A stretch of DNA of 64,000 nucleotides from Nonomuraea jabiensis (GCF_014204795.1 NZ_JACHMB010000001.1:12800501-12864500); one strand, 5' to 3'; counted from the stretch's first letter, positions 42,775-51,716 are shown. Numbers and translations: made by a program. The notes: generated from the sequence alone by a model not told the origin.

Positions 42775-43497
42775 ATGAACGTGTTGGGCATTGACATCGG
42801 CGGATCGGGAATCAAGGGTGCCCCTGTCGACATCGAGGCCGGCGAACTGGTGCAGGAGCGCTTGCGCATTCCCACGCCCCAGCCGTCCAAGCCCGATGAG
42901 GTGGCGGAGGCGGTGGCGGAGATCGTCAAGCATTTCGGCTGGAGCGGTCCCGTCGGGGTGACCTTCCCCGGCGTGGTCAAGGACGGGGTCGTGCGGACGG
43001 CCGCCAACGTGGACCACTCGTGGATCGGCGTGGACGCGGCCAAGTTGTTCGGCGGGGCGACCGTGCTGAACGACGCCGACGCGGCCGGCGTGGCGGAGGT
43101 GACCTACGGGCACGGTCGCGGGCAGCGGGGGACCGTGCTCGTGCTGACGTTCGGCACGGGGATCGGCAGCGCGCTGTTCACCGACGGGACGCTCGTGCCC
43201 AACACCGAGCTCGGGCACCTGGAACTGCGGGGCAAGGACGCCGAACACCGGGCGTCGGCGCGGGCGCGGGAGGAGCACGAGCTCAGCTGGGAGAAGTGGG
43301 CCGAGCGGGTCGAGGAGTACCTGCGGCACGTGGAGATGCTGCTGTCGCCCACGCTGATCGTCATCGGCGGCGGCGCGAGCAGGAAGGCCGACAAGTTCCT
43401 GCCGCACGTCCACATCGACACGCCCGTGATGCCCGCCGCCCTCCAGAACGAGGCCGGCATCATCGGCGCCGCCCTGGCCGCCTCCCGTCGCTCATGA
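42775..43497 (+). CDS. ppgK: Polyphosphate glucokinase
   Basis: A 240-aa ROK-family kinase from ATG 42775. The phosphate-binding motif is GIDIGGSGIKGAPVD, the catalytic region VLNDADAAG, and the adenosine/polyphosphate motif LTFGTGIGSALF; NTELGHLELRGKDAE is the sequence typical of PpgK. It phosphorylates glucose using polyphosphate or ATP and is a main route of glucose phosphorylation in actinobacteria. The length is slightly below the usual 250-265 aa. GAGAGGG lies upstream of the start. Confidence 0.93.
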   Translation: MNVLGIDIGGSGIKGAPVDIEAGELVQERLRIPTPQPSKPDEVAEAVAEIVKHFGWSGPVGVTFPGVVKDGVVRTAANVDHSWIGVDAAKLFGGATVLNDADAAGVAEVTYGHGRGQRGTVLVLTFGTGIGSALFTDGTLVPNTELGHLELRGKDAEHRASARAREEHELSWEKWAERVEEYLRHVEMLLSPTLIVIGGGASRKADKFLPHVHIDTPVMPAALQNEAGIIGAALAASRRS

Positions 43498-43612
43498 GCG
43501 GCTCCGGACCGAGGCCCCTGCCTCTGATCGTCCCCAGCGTGCCGTAGTCGCGGTCGCCCACGGCGTTGATCATCTGGGTTCACCGGGGAGGGCACCGCGG
43601 CCGGGGGCCGGC

Positions 43613-43861
43613 GTGGAGGCCGACGGCCTCGTCCGGGACATCCGGCTGGACGCGCGGGTGCTGCGCACGATGGGCAGCGACGAGCCGGCCGAGGCGATCG
43701 TGGCGGCGCTGCGCGCGGCCCAGCTCTCGGCCCGGGGCCAGGTGGAGGAACGCCTGGCGGCGGCCCAGGGCGGCGAGCGCCCGCCGTTCGACCTCGGCGA
43801 CGTCGGCCGCCGCCTCGAGGCCGTCCAGTCCGCCTTCCTCTCGGCCCTCTCCCGGCGCTGA
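43613..43861 (+). CDS. Small protein resembling the C-terminal half of YbaB/EbfC
   Basis: An 82-aa protein from GTG 43613. GLVRDIRLDARVLRTMGSD and EAIVAALRAAQLSARGQVEE match the beta-strand and last helix of YbaB/EbfC nucleoid-associated proteins (normally 100-115 aa). The N-terminal dimerisation helix is missing, and the open frame upstream does not resemble it. It may be a truncated gene or a short domain protein. It has no clear ribosome-binding site. Confidence 0.5.
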   Translation: MEADGLVRDIRLDARVLRTMGSDEPAEAIVAALRAAQLSARGQVEERLAAAQGGERPPFDLGDVGRRLEAVQSAFLSALSRR

Positions 43862-43952
43862 CCGGCCGCGCGCCCCGATCACCGGCCGGACTACCCCGCC
43901 TTCCGCGATAGCTCTTATGGTGGGTGTTCTCCATTCGATGAGGAGAGGGTGC

Positions 43953-44612
43953 ATGCGAAACGTCGCTCGGACCTCGCTCGTGGACGCCGCCATCGACGAG
44001 CTCCGCCGAGAGATCGCGCGTGGTGTGTGGCCGGTCGGCACCAAGATCCCGTCCGAGAGCCAGCTCGCGCAGAGCCTCGGCATGAGCAGGCTGTCCGTGC
44101 GCGAGGCGGTGCGGGTGCTGGCCCATGCCGGGCTGCTGCACACCCGCCAGGGCGACGGCACGTACGTGACCGCCACCGACGAGTCCAAGGTCGCCCTGCG
44201 CCGGCGGCTCGACACGGCGGCCGCCATGGACATCATCGACGTGCGCCGCGGCCTCGACCTCGTGGCCGCCCGGCTCGCGGCGGGCAGGCGCACGGAGGAG
44301 GACCTGACCGCGATGCGCCGGACGCTCGACCGCCGCGACGCGGCCGCCCGCGCCGGCGACCTCGACGGCTTCGCGGACGCGGACGTGGACTTCCACCTGC
44401 TGGTCGCGGACGCCGCGCACAACGCCCTGCTCGGCGACCTCTACCGCAGCATGAGCGACGCCCTGCGCGACAGCGTCAGGGACCAGGAGCAGGCGGCCCT
44501 GACCCCGGACAGCTCCCACGACGACCTGCTGCGCGCGATCGAGGACGGCGACGCGGCCCGCGCGGTCGCCGTCTCCGTCGCCATCCTCGACCAGCAGGAA
44601 CGCGACCTCTGA
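43953..44612 (+). CDS. GntR/FadR-family transcriptional regulator
   Basis: A 219-aa protein from ATG 43953, with GAGGAGAG before it. The N-terminal winged helix is GVWPVGTKIPSESQLAQS, then MSRLSVREAVRVLAHAGLL and the wing RQGDGTYV. The C-terminal FCD-type helical domain (VDFHLLVADAAHNALLG) has His residues suited for metal or carboxylate binding. FadR-type proteins usually repress a neighbouring transporter or catabolic gene, but no such partner follows; the next gene is convergent. Confidence 0.9.
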   Translation: MRNVARTSLVDAAIDELRREIARGVWPVGTKIPSESQLAQSLGMSRLSVREAVRVLAHAGLLHTRQGDGTYVTATDESKVALRRRLDTAAAMDIIDVRRGLDLVAARLAAGRRTEEDLTAMRRTLDRRDAAARAGDLDGFADADVDFHLLVADAAHNALLGDLYRSMSDALRDSVRDQEQAALTPDSSHDDLLRAIEDGDAARAVAVSVAILDQQERDL

Positions 44613-44806
44613 ACACCCCCCGCCACGTAGGCACGATCCGCCCCCGCGACATCGACCTGCCCGGCGTGGGACGCGGTGGGACCCGCACGGCACCGGGACG
44701 CGGTGGGGCTCGTGTGGCGGAACCGGGGTGAGCCTGCGACGCGGTGCCGCTCGGGAAAGCGGCGCCGCAGGCACACCCCGGCGCTCTCCCCCGCCGGGCC
44801 CGCCGA

Positions 44807-45684
44807 TCACCTCCCGGAGATGACGATCGTCTCCCCCTCCCCGGACGGCTCCGCCGATTCCGGCTCGGTTCGCGGCCGGCGCGGCCAGCGGGCCAGCCAC
44901 GCCACGCGGGCCGGCCGCCTCGGCGACGCCCCGTCCGGCGAGGGCGACCGAGGCGGCAGACCCGCCAGGCGGGACTGAGGCAGCAACCACAGGGCCACCA
45001 CCGCGACCAGCGGACCACCGAGGGCGGCGATCACCAGCGTGTAGACAGGCACCCCGCGGGACTCCGGCCCCACACCGGCACCACCGGAGCTTTCCGGCCC
45101 CACACCGGCACCACCGGAGCTTTCCGGCCCCACACCGGCACCGAGCTTTCCCGCCCCACGTCGGTAGCACCGGCACTCCCCTGCCCCTGCGGCGTCCGGG
45201 TAATCACCGCCGATCCCCCATCCGGGAACCCGGGCGGCCGCACGGCCCCCCAGAACGACTTCCCGGCCGGCATCGGCGCCACCAGTTCAGCGGGCACCGG
45301 CTTGACCTTCAGCCCGCCGGGCACGGTCAGCGTCCCCACCTCGTACGGCTGGAACAGCCCCTGGACGCCCTCCACCTTCCACACCCCCTCAGGCACCACC
45401 ACCGACGTGGCGTAATGCCCCGCCTCCGGCAGCGCCGTGCCGTCGAAGAGCAGGCTCTTCCCATCCGCCCTGGTGAACCGCAGCCCGACCGCCCCAAGCT
45501 CCCCCTCGAACGGATGGGAGCCGTGCTGGAGCACCCAGAACCCCAGCGCGTACGACGTCCCGCCCTCGAACCGGGACGGCACCGGATCCAGATAGGTCAC
45601 CGCCCACCCCCCGGCCGCGGCGGCGGGCAGGCCGCCCAGGGCCAGCGCCGCCGCGGCGGCCAGCACGGCCAGAATCCTCTTCAT
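44807..45684 (-). pseudogene. Secreted membrane-anchored protein gene broken by a frameshift in a 30-bp repeat
   Basis: The start is ATG 45684 with GGAGGT six bases upstream. The reading frame gives a signal peptide (LALGGLPAAAA), then an extracellular domain of about 150 residues (WAVTYLDPVPSRFEGG and HYATSVVVPEGVWKVEG). In the 30-bp repeat region the third unit lacks 4 bp, shifting the frame; translation runs to a stop at 45031. If the 4 bp are restored, the frame continues as repeats of ESSGGAGVGP, then a membrane helix (LVIAALGGPLVAVVALWLL) and a basic tail ending at 44807. The intact gene would be a type I membrane protein. Either slipped-strand mutation or an assembly error is possible. 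Confidence 0.75.
45063..45178. repeat. 30-bp minisatellite inside a coding region
   Basis: Units at 45063-45092 and 45093-45122 are identical; 45123-45148 is the same unit minus 4 bp; 45149-45178 is a diverged unit. In the intact frame each unit encodes ten residues (ESSGGAGVGP). Confidence 0.92.
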
Positions 45685-45812
45685 GGGACCACCTCCGGTA
45701 CAGATACACCGGAGGCGCCGCCCAGGTTCTGACGGGCGTGCGACATTTCCCGAGACGGCGCGCACAATGGAGGGAAGGCGAGAATTCGGCGGGGAGCGAG
45801 GAGGCTTGCGCC

Positions 45813-46061
45813 GTGTCCGCCACCGGACGCGCATATGTGACCGCAATGCTCGACGTCCTCGTTTACGAGAACGTATTGGTGGCGTGGCGACGCAGTACGC
45901 CCTGGGGCGGATACATGATCGTCTCGCACGAGGGCGAGGAGATCAGGATGACCGCCCGACAGGCGGAAACGTGGGCGCGGGGCGCCTTCGCCGTCTATCT
46001 GGCGCTGGTCGACCAGGGCCGCATCACCCCGCGCATCCCGCGCGGCACCGCGCAGCCCTAG
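45813..46061 (+). CDS. Small hypothetical protein
   Basis: An 82-aa protein from GTG 45813, supported by AGGAGG eight bases upstream. It contains YVTAMLDVLVYENVLVAWRR and a GGYMIVSHEGEEIRMTARQAE stretch, with a weakly hydrophobic helix near the end. No family recognised. It is divergent from the broken secreted-protein gene, with about 130 bp between the starts. Confidence 0.6.
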   Translation: MSATGRAYVTAMLDVLVYENVLVAWRRSTPWGGYMIVSHEGEEIRMTARQAETWARGAFAVYLALVDQGRITPRIPRGTAQP

Positions 46062-46167
46062 CCCGCCCCCGGGACCGGCCGCCCATAACCGGCCCGGTAA
46101 ATCCGTCCCGGAATTCCCGGCGGACGTCCCGCAAAGGGCGCCCCGCCCATTCCCGAGGCGATGGCGG

Positions 46168-46692
46168 TCAGGACGACTGGTTGTTCATGAACTCCGTGAT
46201 CTTCCACTTCCCGCCCACCTTGCCGAGCAGGAACAGCTCCCGGAAGCGCGCTTCCCCCTGCTTGCTCCCCGAACGGACGACGGCGTTCTCGCCGCTGACC
46301 GTGCGCACGTCCACGATGCTGTGCACGGCCGACACCAGGTCGGTCGCGCCCTGCAGCTGCTGCTGGTAGAGGCTGCGGATCGCCTTGGCGCCCTCCGCCG
46401 TGGCCTCGCCGTCTATCTCGACCACCGCGTCGGCAGCGAACGCGCTGACGATCTGGTCCACGTTCCCCGCCTTGAGCGCGTTGAAGTAGGACTCGACCGC
46501 GCCGCGCGGCTGCCCGGCCGATGTCGCCGTCGCCGTCGCGGTCGGGGACGCGCTCCCGGTGTAGGGCCCGGTCGGGGTGGCGGCCGCTTTCATCGCTTGC
46601 GTACGGTCACCGCCCACGTCGCAACCGGCGACCAGGAGGACGGGGACGATCGCCGCCGGTAGAAGCGCCCAGCGCTGAAAAACCTTGCTCAT
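46168..46692 (-). CDS. Lipoprotein with SnoaL/NTF2-like domain
   Basis: A 174-aa protein from ATG 46692. The N-terminus is a lipoprotein signal peptide with lipobox LVAGC, followed by a Thr/Ala/Pro linker. The rest has the NTF2-like pattern: VESYFNALKAGNVDQIVSAFAADAVVEIDG, then SIVDVRTVSGENAVV and KWKITEFMNN. Such domains bind small ligands or have no enzyme activity. It would be anchored to the outer face of the membrane. Confidence 0.82.
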   Translation of the reverse strand: MSKVFQRWALLPAAIVPVLLVAGCDVGGDRTQAMKAAATPTGPYTGSASPTATATATSAGQPRGAVESYFNALKAGNVDQIVSAFAADAVVEIDGEATAEGAKAIRSLYQQQLQGATDLVSAVHSIVDVRTVSGENAVVRSGSKQGEARFRELFLLGKVGGKWKITEFMNNQSS

Positions 46693-47205
46693 GGCCGCTT
46701 TGATGCCCGCGCCCGTCATGCGCGAATGCGGCGTTTGGCCACTTCGCACGACGCCTTTAGCTCGTTGGGGTGTTACTCACGGTAACGGTTCACTGGATCT
46801 GGCTGAGACCGGTCAGAGCTGCGATCGTTGCCGCGCCGAGACCAGCGCACAGGGTGCCGCCGATAGCGTCCGTCCAGTGCTGCGAATCCAGGCGAACCCC
46901 GAACCCCTCCCCCAGCGCGAGGACGCCGAACGTTGCGACAGCATCGATTCAGGACGGCGTTGCGTGTTGCCACTGACACATCGAAGCCCGCACGTCTACC
47001 CCCCGGTGGAGACTGGAGCATAGCCGTCGGCCTGGCGTCGGCGCAGCTGATATGCCAGAACGGCATCACACCACGGCGTCGCGGACGCCGGTGGCGGCTC
47101 AGGCGGCCCTGGAACGGGCTGGAGACGGCCGGAGACGGCCGGAGGCTGAGCGGGGTCGCCGGGCCACCTGGCGGGCATCGCACGCGGCGCTCAGCACGAG
47201 CTGGG
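46693..47205. other. Gene-poor stretch with possible remnants
   Basis: No complete gene is supported. On the minus strand 46948-46790 an open 52-codon piece reads as a membrane-protein-like C-terminus (VATFGVLALGEGFGVRLDSQ, later AALTGLSQIQ), but a stop codon precedes it and no start is available. The stretch lies next to the LuxR fragment at 47206 and looks like decayed coding DNA. Confidence 0.4.
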
Positions 47206-47325
47206 GTGGAGAACGAGACGGTCAAGAGGCACGTCGGCGACGTGCTGGACAAACCCGTAGCAAGCGACCGCGCCCAGGCCGTCGTGCGAGCCTACGACCT
47301 GGGCCCGGTCCTGGCAGGCGGTTAG
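47206..47325 (+). pseudogene. C-terminal fragment of a LuxR-type regulator
   Basis: A 39-codon plus-strand piece reads VENETVKRHVGDVLDK, then DRAQAVVRAYDLG. This is the recognition helix and C-terminus of a NarL/LuxR HTH (consensus SExTVKxHVxxVLxKLxxxDRxQAVVxAYExG). The preceding part of the HTH is frame-disrupted and there is no receiver domain. Its stop overlaps the end of the convergent nirD gene. Confidence 0.65.
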
Positions 47326-47645
47326 GCGCCCACCTCCACGGCGCCGTCCGCCACCCGTACCGGGTAGACCGGCACGGACACCGCCTCCTCGTCCAGGCAC
47401 CGCCCCGACACCAGCGAGAACACCTGCTTGTGCAGCGGCGAGGCCACGGTCGGCTCGCCCTTCCTGGTGCCGACGATGCCGCGCGAGAGCACGTACGCGC
47501 CGCTGAACGGGTCGCGGTTGCCCAGCGCGTGCAGCGTGCCGTCGTGGGTGCGGAAGACGGCCACCTGCTCGCCGCCCACCAGGGCGCAGACGCCGCGTTC
47601 CGGCAGCATGGCCTCGTAGTCGCAGATCCGCGTCCAGTTGCTCAT
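47322..47645 (-). CDS. nirD: Nitrite reductase small subunit
   Basis: A 107-aa Rieske-like protein from ATG 47645, overlapping the nirB stop by 4 bp (ATGA). It has the NirD pattern WTRICDYEAMLPERGVCALV and AVFRTHDGTLHALGNRDPFS, then SPLHKQVFSLVSGRC. As in other NirD proteins the cysteine and histidine ligands of true Rieske clusters are absent. It supports NADH-dependent nitrite reduction to ammonium by NirB in the cytoplasm. Confidence 0.95.
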   Translation of the reverse strand: MSNWTRICDYEAMLPERGVCALVGGEQVAVFRTHDGTLHALGNRDPFSGAYVLSRGIVGTRKGEPTVASPLHKQVFSLVSGRCLDEEAVSVPVYPVRVADGAVEVGA

Positions 47646-50068
47646 CGGGCCATCACCGGCTTGATCTGGCCGCGCTCGCTGGCGAAGACGATCGACGGGT
47701 CGGGCACGCCGGGGGCGTTGACGAAGGTGACGAACCTGTTCAGCTTCTCCGGGTCGTCCAGCGTGGCCGCCCACTCGTCGGCGTACGTGGCGATGTGGTT
47801 CTCCATCTGCGCGTCCAGGTCCGCGCAGATACCGAGCGAATCTTCCATGATCACCTCGCGGAGATAGTCGAGCCCGCCGTCCAGCGACTCCAGCCAGGCG
47901 GCGGTGCGCTGCAGCCGGTCGGCCGTGCGGATGTAGAACATGAGGAAGCGGTCGATCGTCCTGATGAGCTCCTCCGAGCTCAGGTCCGTGGCCAGCAGGT
48001 CGGCATGGCGGGGCTTGAAGCCGCCGTTGCCGCCGACGTACAGGTTCCAGCCCTGCTCGGTGGCGATGATCCCGAAGTCCTTGGACCTGGCCTCGGCGCA
48101 CTCGCGGGCGCAGCCGGAGACGGCGGACTTGAGCTTGTGCGGCGAGCGCAGGCCGCGGTAGCGCAGCTCCAGCGCGATGGCCATGCCCACCGAGTCCTGC
48201 ACGCCGTAGCGGCACCAGGTCGAGCCCACGCACGACTTCACCGTGCGCAGCGCCTTGCCGTACGCGTGGCCGGACTCGAACCCGGCGTCCACCAGCCGCC
48301 GCCAGATCTCCGGCAGCTGCTCGACCCGGGCTCCGAACAGGTCGATGCGCTGACCGCCGGTGATCTTCGTGTAGAGGCCGAAGTCGCGGGCCACCTCGCC
48401 GATCACGATGAGCTTGTCGGGGGTGATCTCGCCGCCGGGGATGCGCGGGACGACCGAGTACGTGCCGTTCCTCTGCATGTTGGCGAGGAAGTGGTCGTTG
48501 GTGTCCTGCAGCGTGACCCGCTCGCCGTCGAGCACGTGGCCGTTGTAGAGCGAGGCCAGGATCGAGGCCACGGCCGGCTTGCAGATGTCGCAGCCCCTGC
48601 CCTGCCCGTGTTCGGTGATGAGCTGGGAGAACGTGGTGATCTTGCGGACCCGTACGATGTCGAACAGCTCGGCTCGCGAGTACGTGAAGTGCTCGCACAG
48701 CGCCTTGCTGACCTCGACGCCCGACTTCTCCAGCAGCTGCTTGAGCATCGGCACGCAGCTGCCGCAGGTCGTGCCGGCGCGGGTGCAGGCCTTGATGCCG
48801 GGCACGTCGGTGACGCCCTTGTCGGCGATGGCCGTGCGGACCTCGCCCGCGCACACGTTGTTGCAGGAGCACACCTGCGCCTCGTCGGGCAGGTCCAGGC
48901 TGGCCCCGGCGCCGCTGAAGAGCAGGTCGGACGGCGAGGCGGGCAGCGCCTTGCCGACGAAGGGCCGCAGGGACGTGTACGGGGAGGCGTCGCCCACGCA
49001 GATGCCGCCGAGCAGCGTCTTGGCGTCGTCGCTGATGAACAGCTTCTTGTAGACGCCGCTCACCGGGTCCATGTACGTGACGTCGAGCGCCCCCGACATG
49101 GCCCCGAACTGCGCCACCTCGACACCCAGCAGCTTGAGCTTGGTGGACATGTCGGCGCCCTCGAAGGACGAGGACCCGCCCATGATCCGGTCGGCCGCCA
49201 CCTCGGCCATCGAGTTGCACGGCCCGACGAGGCCGTAGACCATGCCGCCGACGAGCGCGCACTCGCCGACCGCGTAGATCGAGGGGTCGGAGGTGAGCAT
49301 CGAGGAGTCGACCACGATGCCGCCCCGCTCGCCGACCTCCAGCCCGGACGACCTGGCCAGCTCGTCACGCGGCCTGATGCCCGCCGAGAACACCACGACC
49401 TGCGCGTCCAGCACCGTGCCGTCCGGCTTGCGCAGCCCGGTGACCTGGCCGTCCACGGTGACGATCTCCTGGACGCCCGCCCCGGCGTGCACGCCGAGCC
49501 CGAGGCCCTCGATGTGGGACTTCAGCACCGCGCCGCCGCCCTCGTCCACCTGCCGCGGCATCAGCCAGGGGCTCATCTCGACGATGTGCGCCTTCAGCCC
49601 GAGCGCGCGCAGCGCGTCGGCGGCCTCCAGGCCGAGCAGCCCGCCGCCGACCACGACGCCCTCGGCCGCGTCCTTGGCGGCCACCCGGATGGCGTCCAGG
49701 TCGTCGATGGTGCGGTAGACGAAGGCGTGCTCGGCGCCCGGCACCGGCGGCACGAACGGCGCCGACCCGGTGGCCAGCACGAGCACGTCATAGGGCTCGG
49801 TCGTGCCGTCGGCCAGGGTGACCTCGCGGGCCTCCCGGTCGATCCCGGTGACCCGGCTGCTCAGCCTCGTCACGACGCCCGCGGGCACCGCGTAGGTGAG
49901 GTCCTCCACGGTGGTGCCGGAGAGGTAGGAGGTCAGGGCCACCCGGTCGTACGCCGGGCGCGGCTCCTCCCCGATCACGGTGATCCGGCCGTCGAAGCCC
50001 TTGTCCACGAGGGTTTCGACGAGCCTGTGGGCCGTCGGCCCGTATCCGACGACGACGATCCTGTTCAT
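47642..50068 (-). CDS. nirB: Nitrite reductase [NAD(P)H] large subunit
   Basis: An 808-aa protein from ATG 50068 with AGGAGG seven bases upstream. Domains in order: FAD (VVVGYGPTAHRLVETL), NAD(P)H (VVVGGGLLGLEAADAL), a BFD-type [2Fe-2S] domain (VCSCNNVCAGEV and GTTCGSCVP), the ferredoxin-like half-domains, and the siroheme/[4Fe-4S] site with cysteines near 613, 619, 653 and 657 (CVGSTWC and CARECAEA). It reduces nitrite to ammonium with six electrons. The 253-bp gap before it contains the IS605 relic, so its promoter or its link with the upstream genes has been disturbed. Confidence 0.96.
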   Translation of the reverse strand: MNRIVVVGYGPTAHRLVETLVDKGFDGRITVIGEEPRPAYDRVALTSYLSGTTVEDLTYAVPAGVVTRLSSRVTGIDREAREVTLADGTTEPYDVLVLATGSAPFVPPVPGAEHAFVYRTIDDLDAIRVAAKDAAEGVVVGGGLLGLEAADALRALGLKAHIVEMSPWLMPRQVDEGGGAVLKSHIEGLGLGVHAGAGVQEIVTVDGQVTGLRKPDGTVLDAQVVVFSAGIRPRDELARSSGLEVGERGGIVVDSSMLTSDPSIYAVGECALVGGMVYGLVGPCNSMAEVAADRIMGGSSSFEGADMSTKLKLLGVEVAQFGAMSGALDVTYMDPVSGVYKKLFISDDAKTLLGGICVGDASPYTSLRPFVGKALPASPSDLLFSGAGASLDLPDEAQVCSCNNVCAGEVRTAIADKGVTDVPGIKACTRAGTTCGSCVPMLKQLLEKSGVEVSKALCEHFTYSRAELFDIVRVRKITTFSQLITEHGQGRGCDICKPAVASILASLYNGHVLDGERVTLQDTNDHFLANMQRNGTYSVVPRIPGGEITPDKLIVIGEVARDFGLYTKITGGQRIDLFGARVEQLPEIWRRLVDAGFESGHAYGKALRTVKSCVGSTWCRYGVQDSVGMAIALELRYRGLRSPHKLKSAVSGCARECAEARSKDFGIIATEQGWNLYVGGNGGFKPRHADLLATDLSSEELIRTIDRFLMFYIRTADRLQRTAAWLESLDGGLDYLREVIMEDSLGICADLDAQMENHIATYADEWAATLDDPEKLNRFVTFVNAPGVPDPSIVFASERGQIKPVMAR

Positions 50069-50119
50069 CGAACCTCCTTGCCTTCTACGGAAACGCGCCA
50101 CGTCACCGCTGGCCGTTCT

Positions 50120-50326
50120 GTATCGTGGTCGGCGTCCGGCGGCGAGAACCAAGCCGCCGGACCTACCGCCGGGCTGGCGGGATGTGAAGCCTGTGGAGGC
50201 TGTGTAAGACCGTTGGGCGGATGTCCGTCCCTCGCCTTAACCGGAACGGCGACCGCCTGCGAAGCAGGAAGGTCCAACCCGCGAGGGCTGGAGTCCAGCG
50301 GCTTCGGCTGCATGGAGGAGGTCAAA
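50120..50326 (+). mobile_element. Degenerate right end of an IS200/IS605-family element (TnpB C-terminus)
   Basis: In one plus frame the sequence reads VKPVEAV, stop, DRWADVRPSP, stop, PERRPPAKQEGPTREGW. This is the K-P-V-E ... V-R-P ... K-Q-E tail typical of actinobacterial TnpB, with two internal stops. The 3' part forms small hairpins (CCTGCgaaGCAGG, GCTGGAgTCCAGC, GCGGCttcgGCTGC) and closes with GGAGGAGGTCAA (50314-50325), as at the right ends of these elements. A further 10-bp stem is at 50134-50162. No TnpA or TnpB body remains. Confidence 0.68.
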
Positions 50327-51716
50327 CTGAAATCCCTTCCTGCTCGCACAGCCAGCCGACGATGCCCTCCACGGCGTCGCGGCAGGTCCCGCATCCGGTT
50401 GTGGCCCTGGTCGCGGCCGCCACTCCGGCCACGTCGCGGGCCCCGGCCTCCCAGCACGCCCTGATCTGACCCTTGGTCACGTTGTTGCACTGACAGACCT
50501 TGGCCGCGTCCGGCATCAGCGTCGGGCTGTCGGCCACCGGGGCCGACGACAGCCCGGGGAACAGCAGCCCCGCCCGGTCTCCCGGCACCGGCGCGCCTCG
50601 GTCGAAGAGCTGGGTGAGCGTGCCCACGGCGTCGCTCTCGCCCAGCAGGATCGCGCCCACCAGCCGCCCGTCGCGGATGACGAGCTTGCGGTAGGTGCCG
50701 CGGGCCCGGTGGCTGAAGCGCACCACCTCGGCGTGCTCCTCGGTGAGCTGGGTCTCGCCCATGGCGGCCAGCTCGACGCTCCTGGCCTTGAGCCTGGTGA
50801 CCAGCCGGGAGCCCCGGTAGAGGGCCTTGCCGCCGGTGATGACGTCGGCGGCCACGGCGGCCTGCTCCCAGGCGGGGGCGACCAGGCCGTACACGGTGCC
50901 GTCGTGCTCGGCGCACTCGCCGATGGCGAAGATCGACGGGTCGTCGGTGCGCAGCTCGTCGTCCACGACGATGCCGCGCCGCACCTCCAGCCCCGCCGCG
51001 GCGGCCGGCCCGGTGACCGGGCGGACGCCGCAGGCCAGCACGACGAGGTCGGCCTCGATGAGCTCGCCGCCGGCCAGCCGGACGCCGTCCTCCTGCACCG
51101 CCTCGGCGCTGACCCCGGTGCGGATCTCGACGCCGAGCCCGGCGAGCGTCTCGCCGAGCACCTCGCCCGCCTCGACGTCGAGCTGGCGCTCCATGAGGTG
51201 CCCGGCCAGGTGCAGCAGCGTCACGGGCAGGCCGCGCCCGGCCAGCCCGCGGGCTGCCTCGATGCCGAGCAGGCCGCCGCCGACGACCACGGCCTGGCGG
51301 GCCTGGTCCGCGGCCTCCATGATGCGCTCGCAGTCGTCGAGCGTGCGGAACGGGATGGCCCGCTCCACGCCGGGGATCGGCGGCACGATGGCCTCGCTGC
51401 CCATCGCCAGGACCAGCAGGTCGTACGGCTCGCACCGCCCGCCCTCGGTCACCACGTGCCTGGTCTCCCTGTCGATGTGGGCGACCGCGTCGCCGAAGGC
51501 GGCCTCGACGTTGTGGGCGTCGTACCAGGAGGATTCGAGCAGCCTCACCTGCTCGGGACGCGAGCTGCCGGCCAGCACGTTGGACAGCAGCACCCTGTTG
51601 TACGGCTGGCGCGACTCCGCGCCGAAGATCGTGATCCTGATGTGCGGGTCCCTGGTCCGTACCTCGCTGACCAGCCGCGACCCGGCCATCCCGTTGCCGA
51701 CGACGACGAGCCTCAT
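50322..51716 (-). CDS. FAD-dependent NAD(P)H oxidoreductase with BFD [2Fe-2S] domain (nitrate reductase electron donor)
   Basis: A 464-aa protein from ATG 51716, overlapping the nasA stop by 4 bp. FAD motif VVVGNGMAGSRLVSEV, NAD(P)H motif VVVGGGLLGIEAARGL, and a C-terminal BFD-type domain with CQCNNVTKG and TGCGTC. It resembles the N-terminal half of NirB and the NasB/NasC-type electron-transfer subunits of assimilatory nitrate reductase, and should pass electrons from NAD(P)H to NasA. Its stop codon lies in the right-end sequence of the IS605 relic, so the last residues may have been altered by the insertion. Confidence 0.9.
   Translation of the reverse strand: MRLVVVGNGMAGSRLVSEVRTRDPHIRITIFGAESRQPYNRVLLSNVLAGSSRPEQVRLLESSWYDAHNVEAAFGDAVAHIDRETRHVVTEGGRCEPYDLLVLAMGSEAIVPPIPGVERAIPFRTLDDCERIMEAADQARQAVVVGGGLLGIEAARGLAGRGLPVTLLHLAGHLMERQLDVEAGEVLGETLAGLGVEIRTGVSAEAVQEDGVRLAGGELIEADLVVLACGVRPVTGPAAAAGLEVRRGIVVDDELRTDDPSIFAIGECAEHDGTVYGLVAPAWEQAAVAADVITGGKALYRGSRLVTRLKARSVELAAMGETQLTEEHAEVVRFSHRARGTYRKLVIRDGRLVGAILLGESDAVGTLTQLFDRGAPVPGDRAGLLFPGLSSAPVADSPTLMPDAAKVCQCNNVTKGQIRACWEAGARDVAGVAAATRATTGCGTCRDAVEGIVGWLCEQEGISV

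Noticed and set aside
50069..50321. A metabolite riboswitch in the nirB leader
   Set aside because: The hairpins are better explained by the IS605 right end read on the other strand, which also gives a TnpB-like tail. I could not match a known riboswitch core.
47795..50464. An 889-codon open frame antisense to nirB
   Set aside because: Same high-GC artefact. nirB is complete with all cofactor motifs. Only the last part of this strand (from about 50120) has independent meaning as an IS605 relic.
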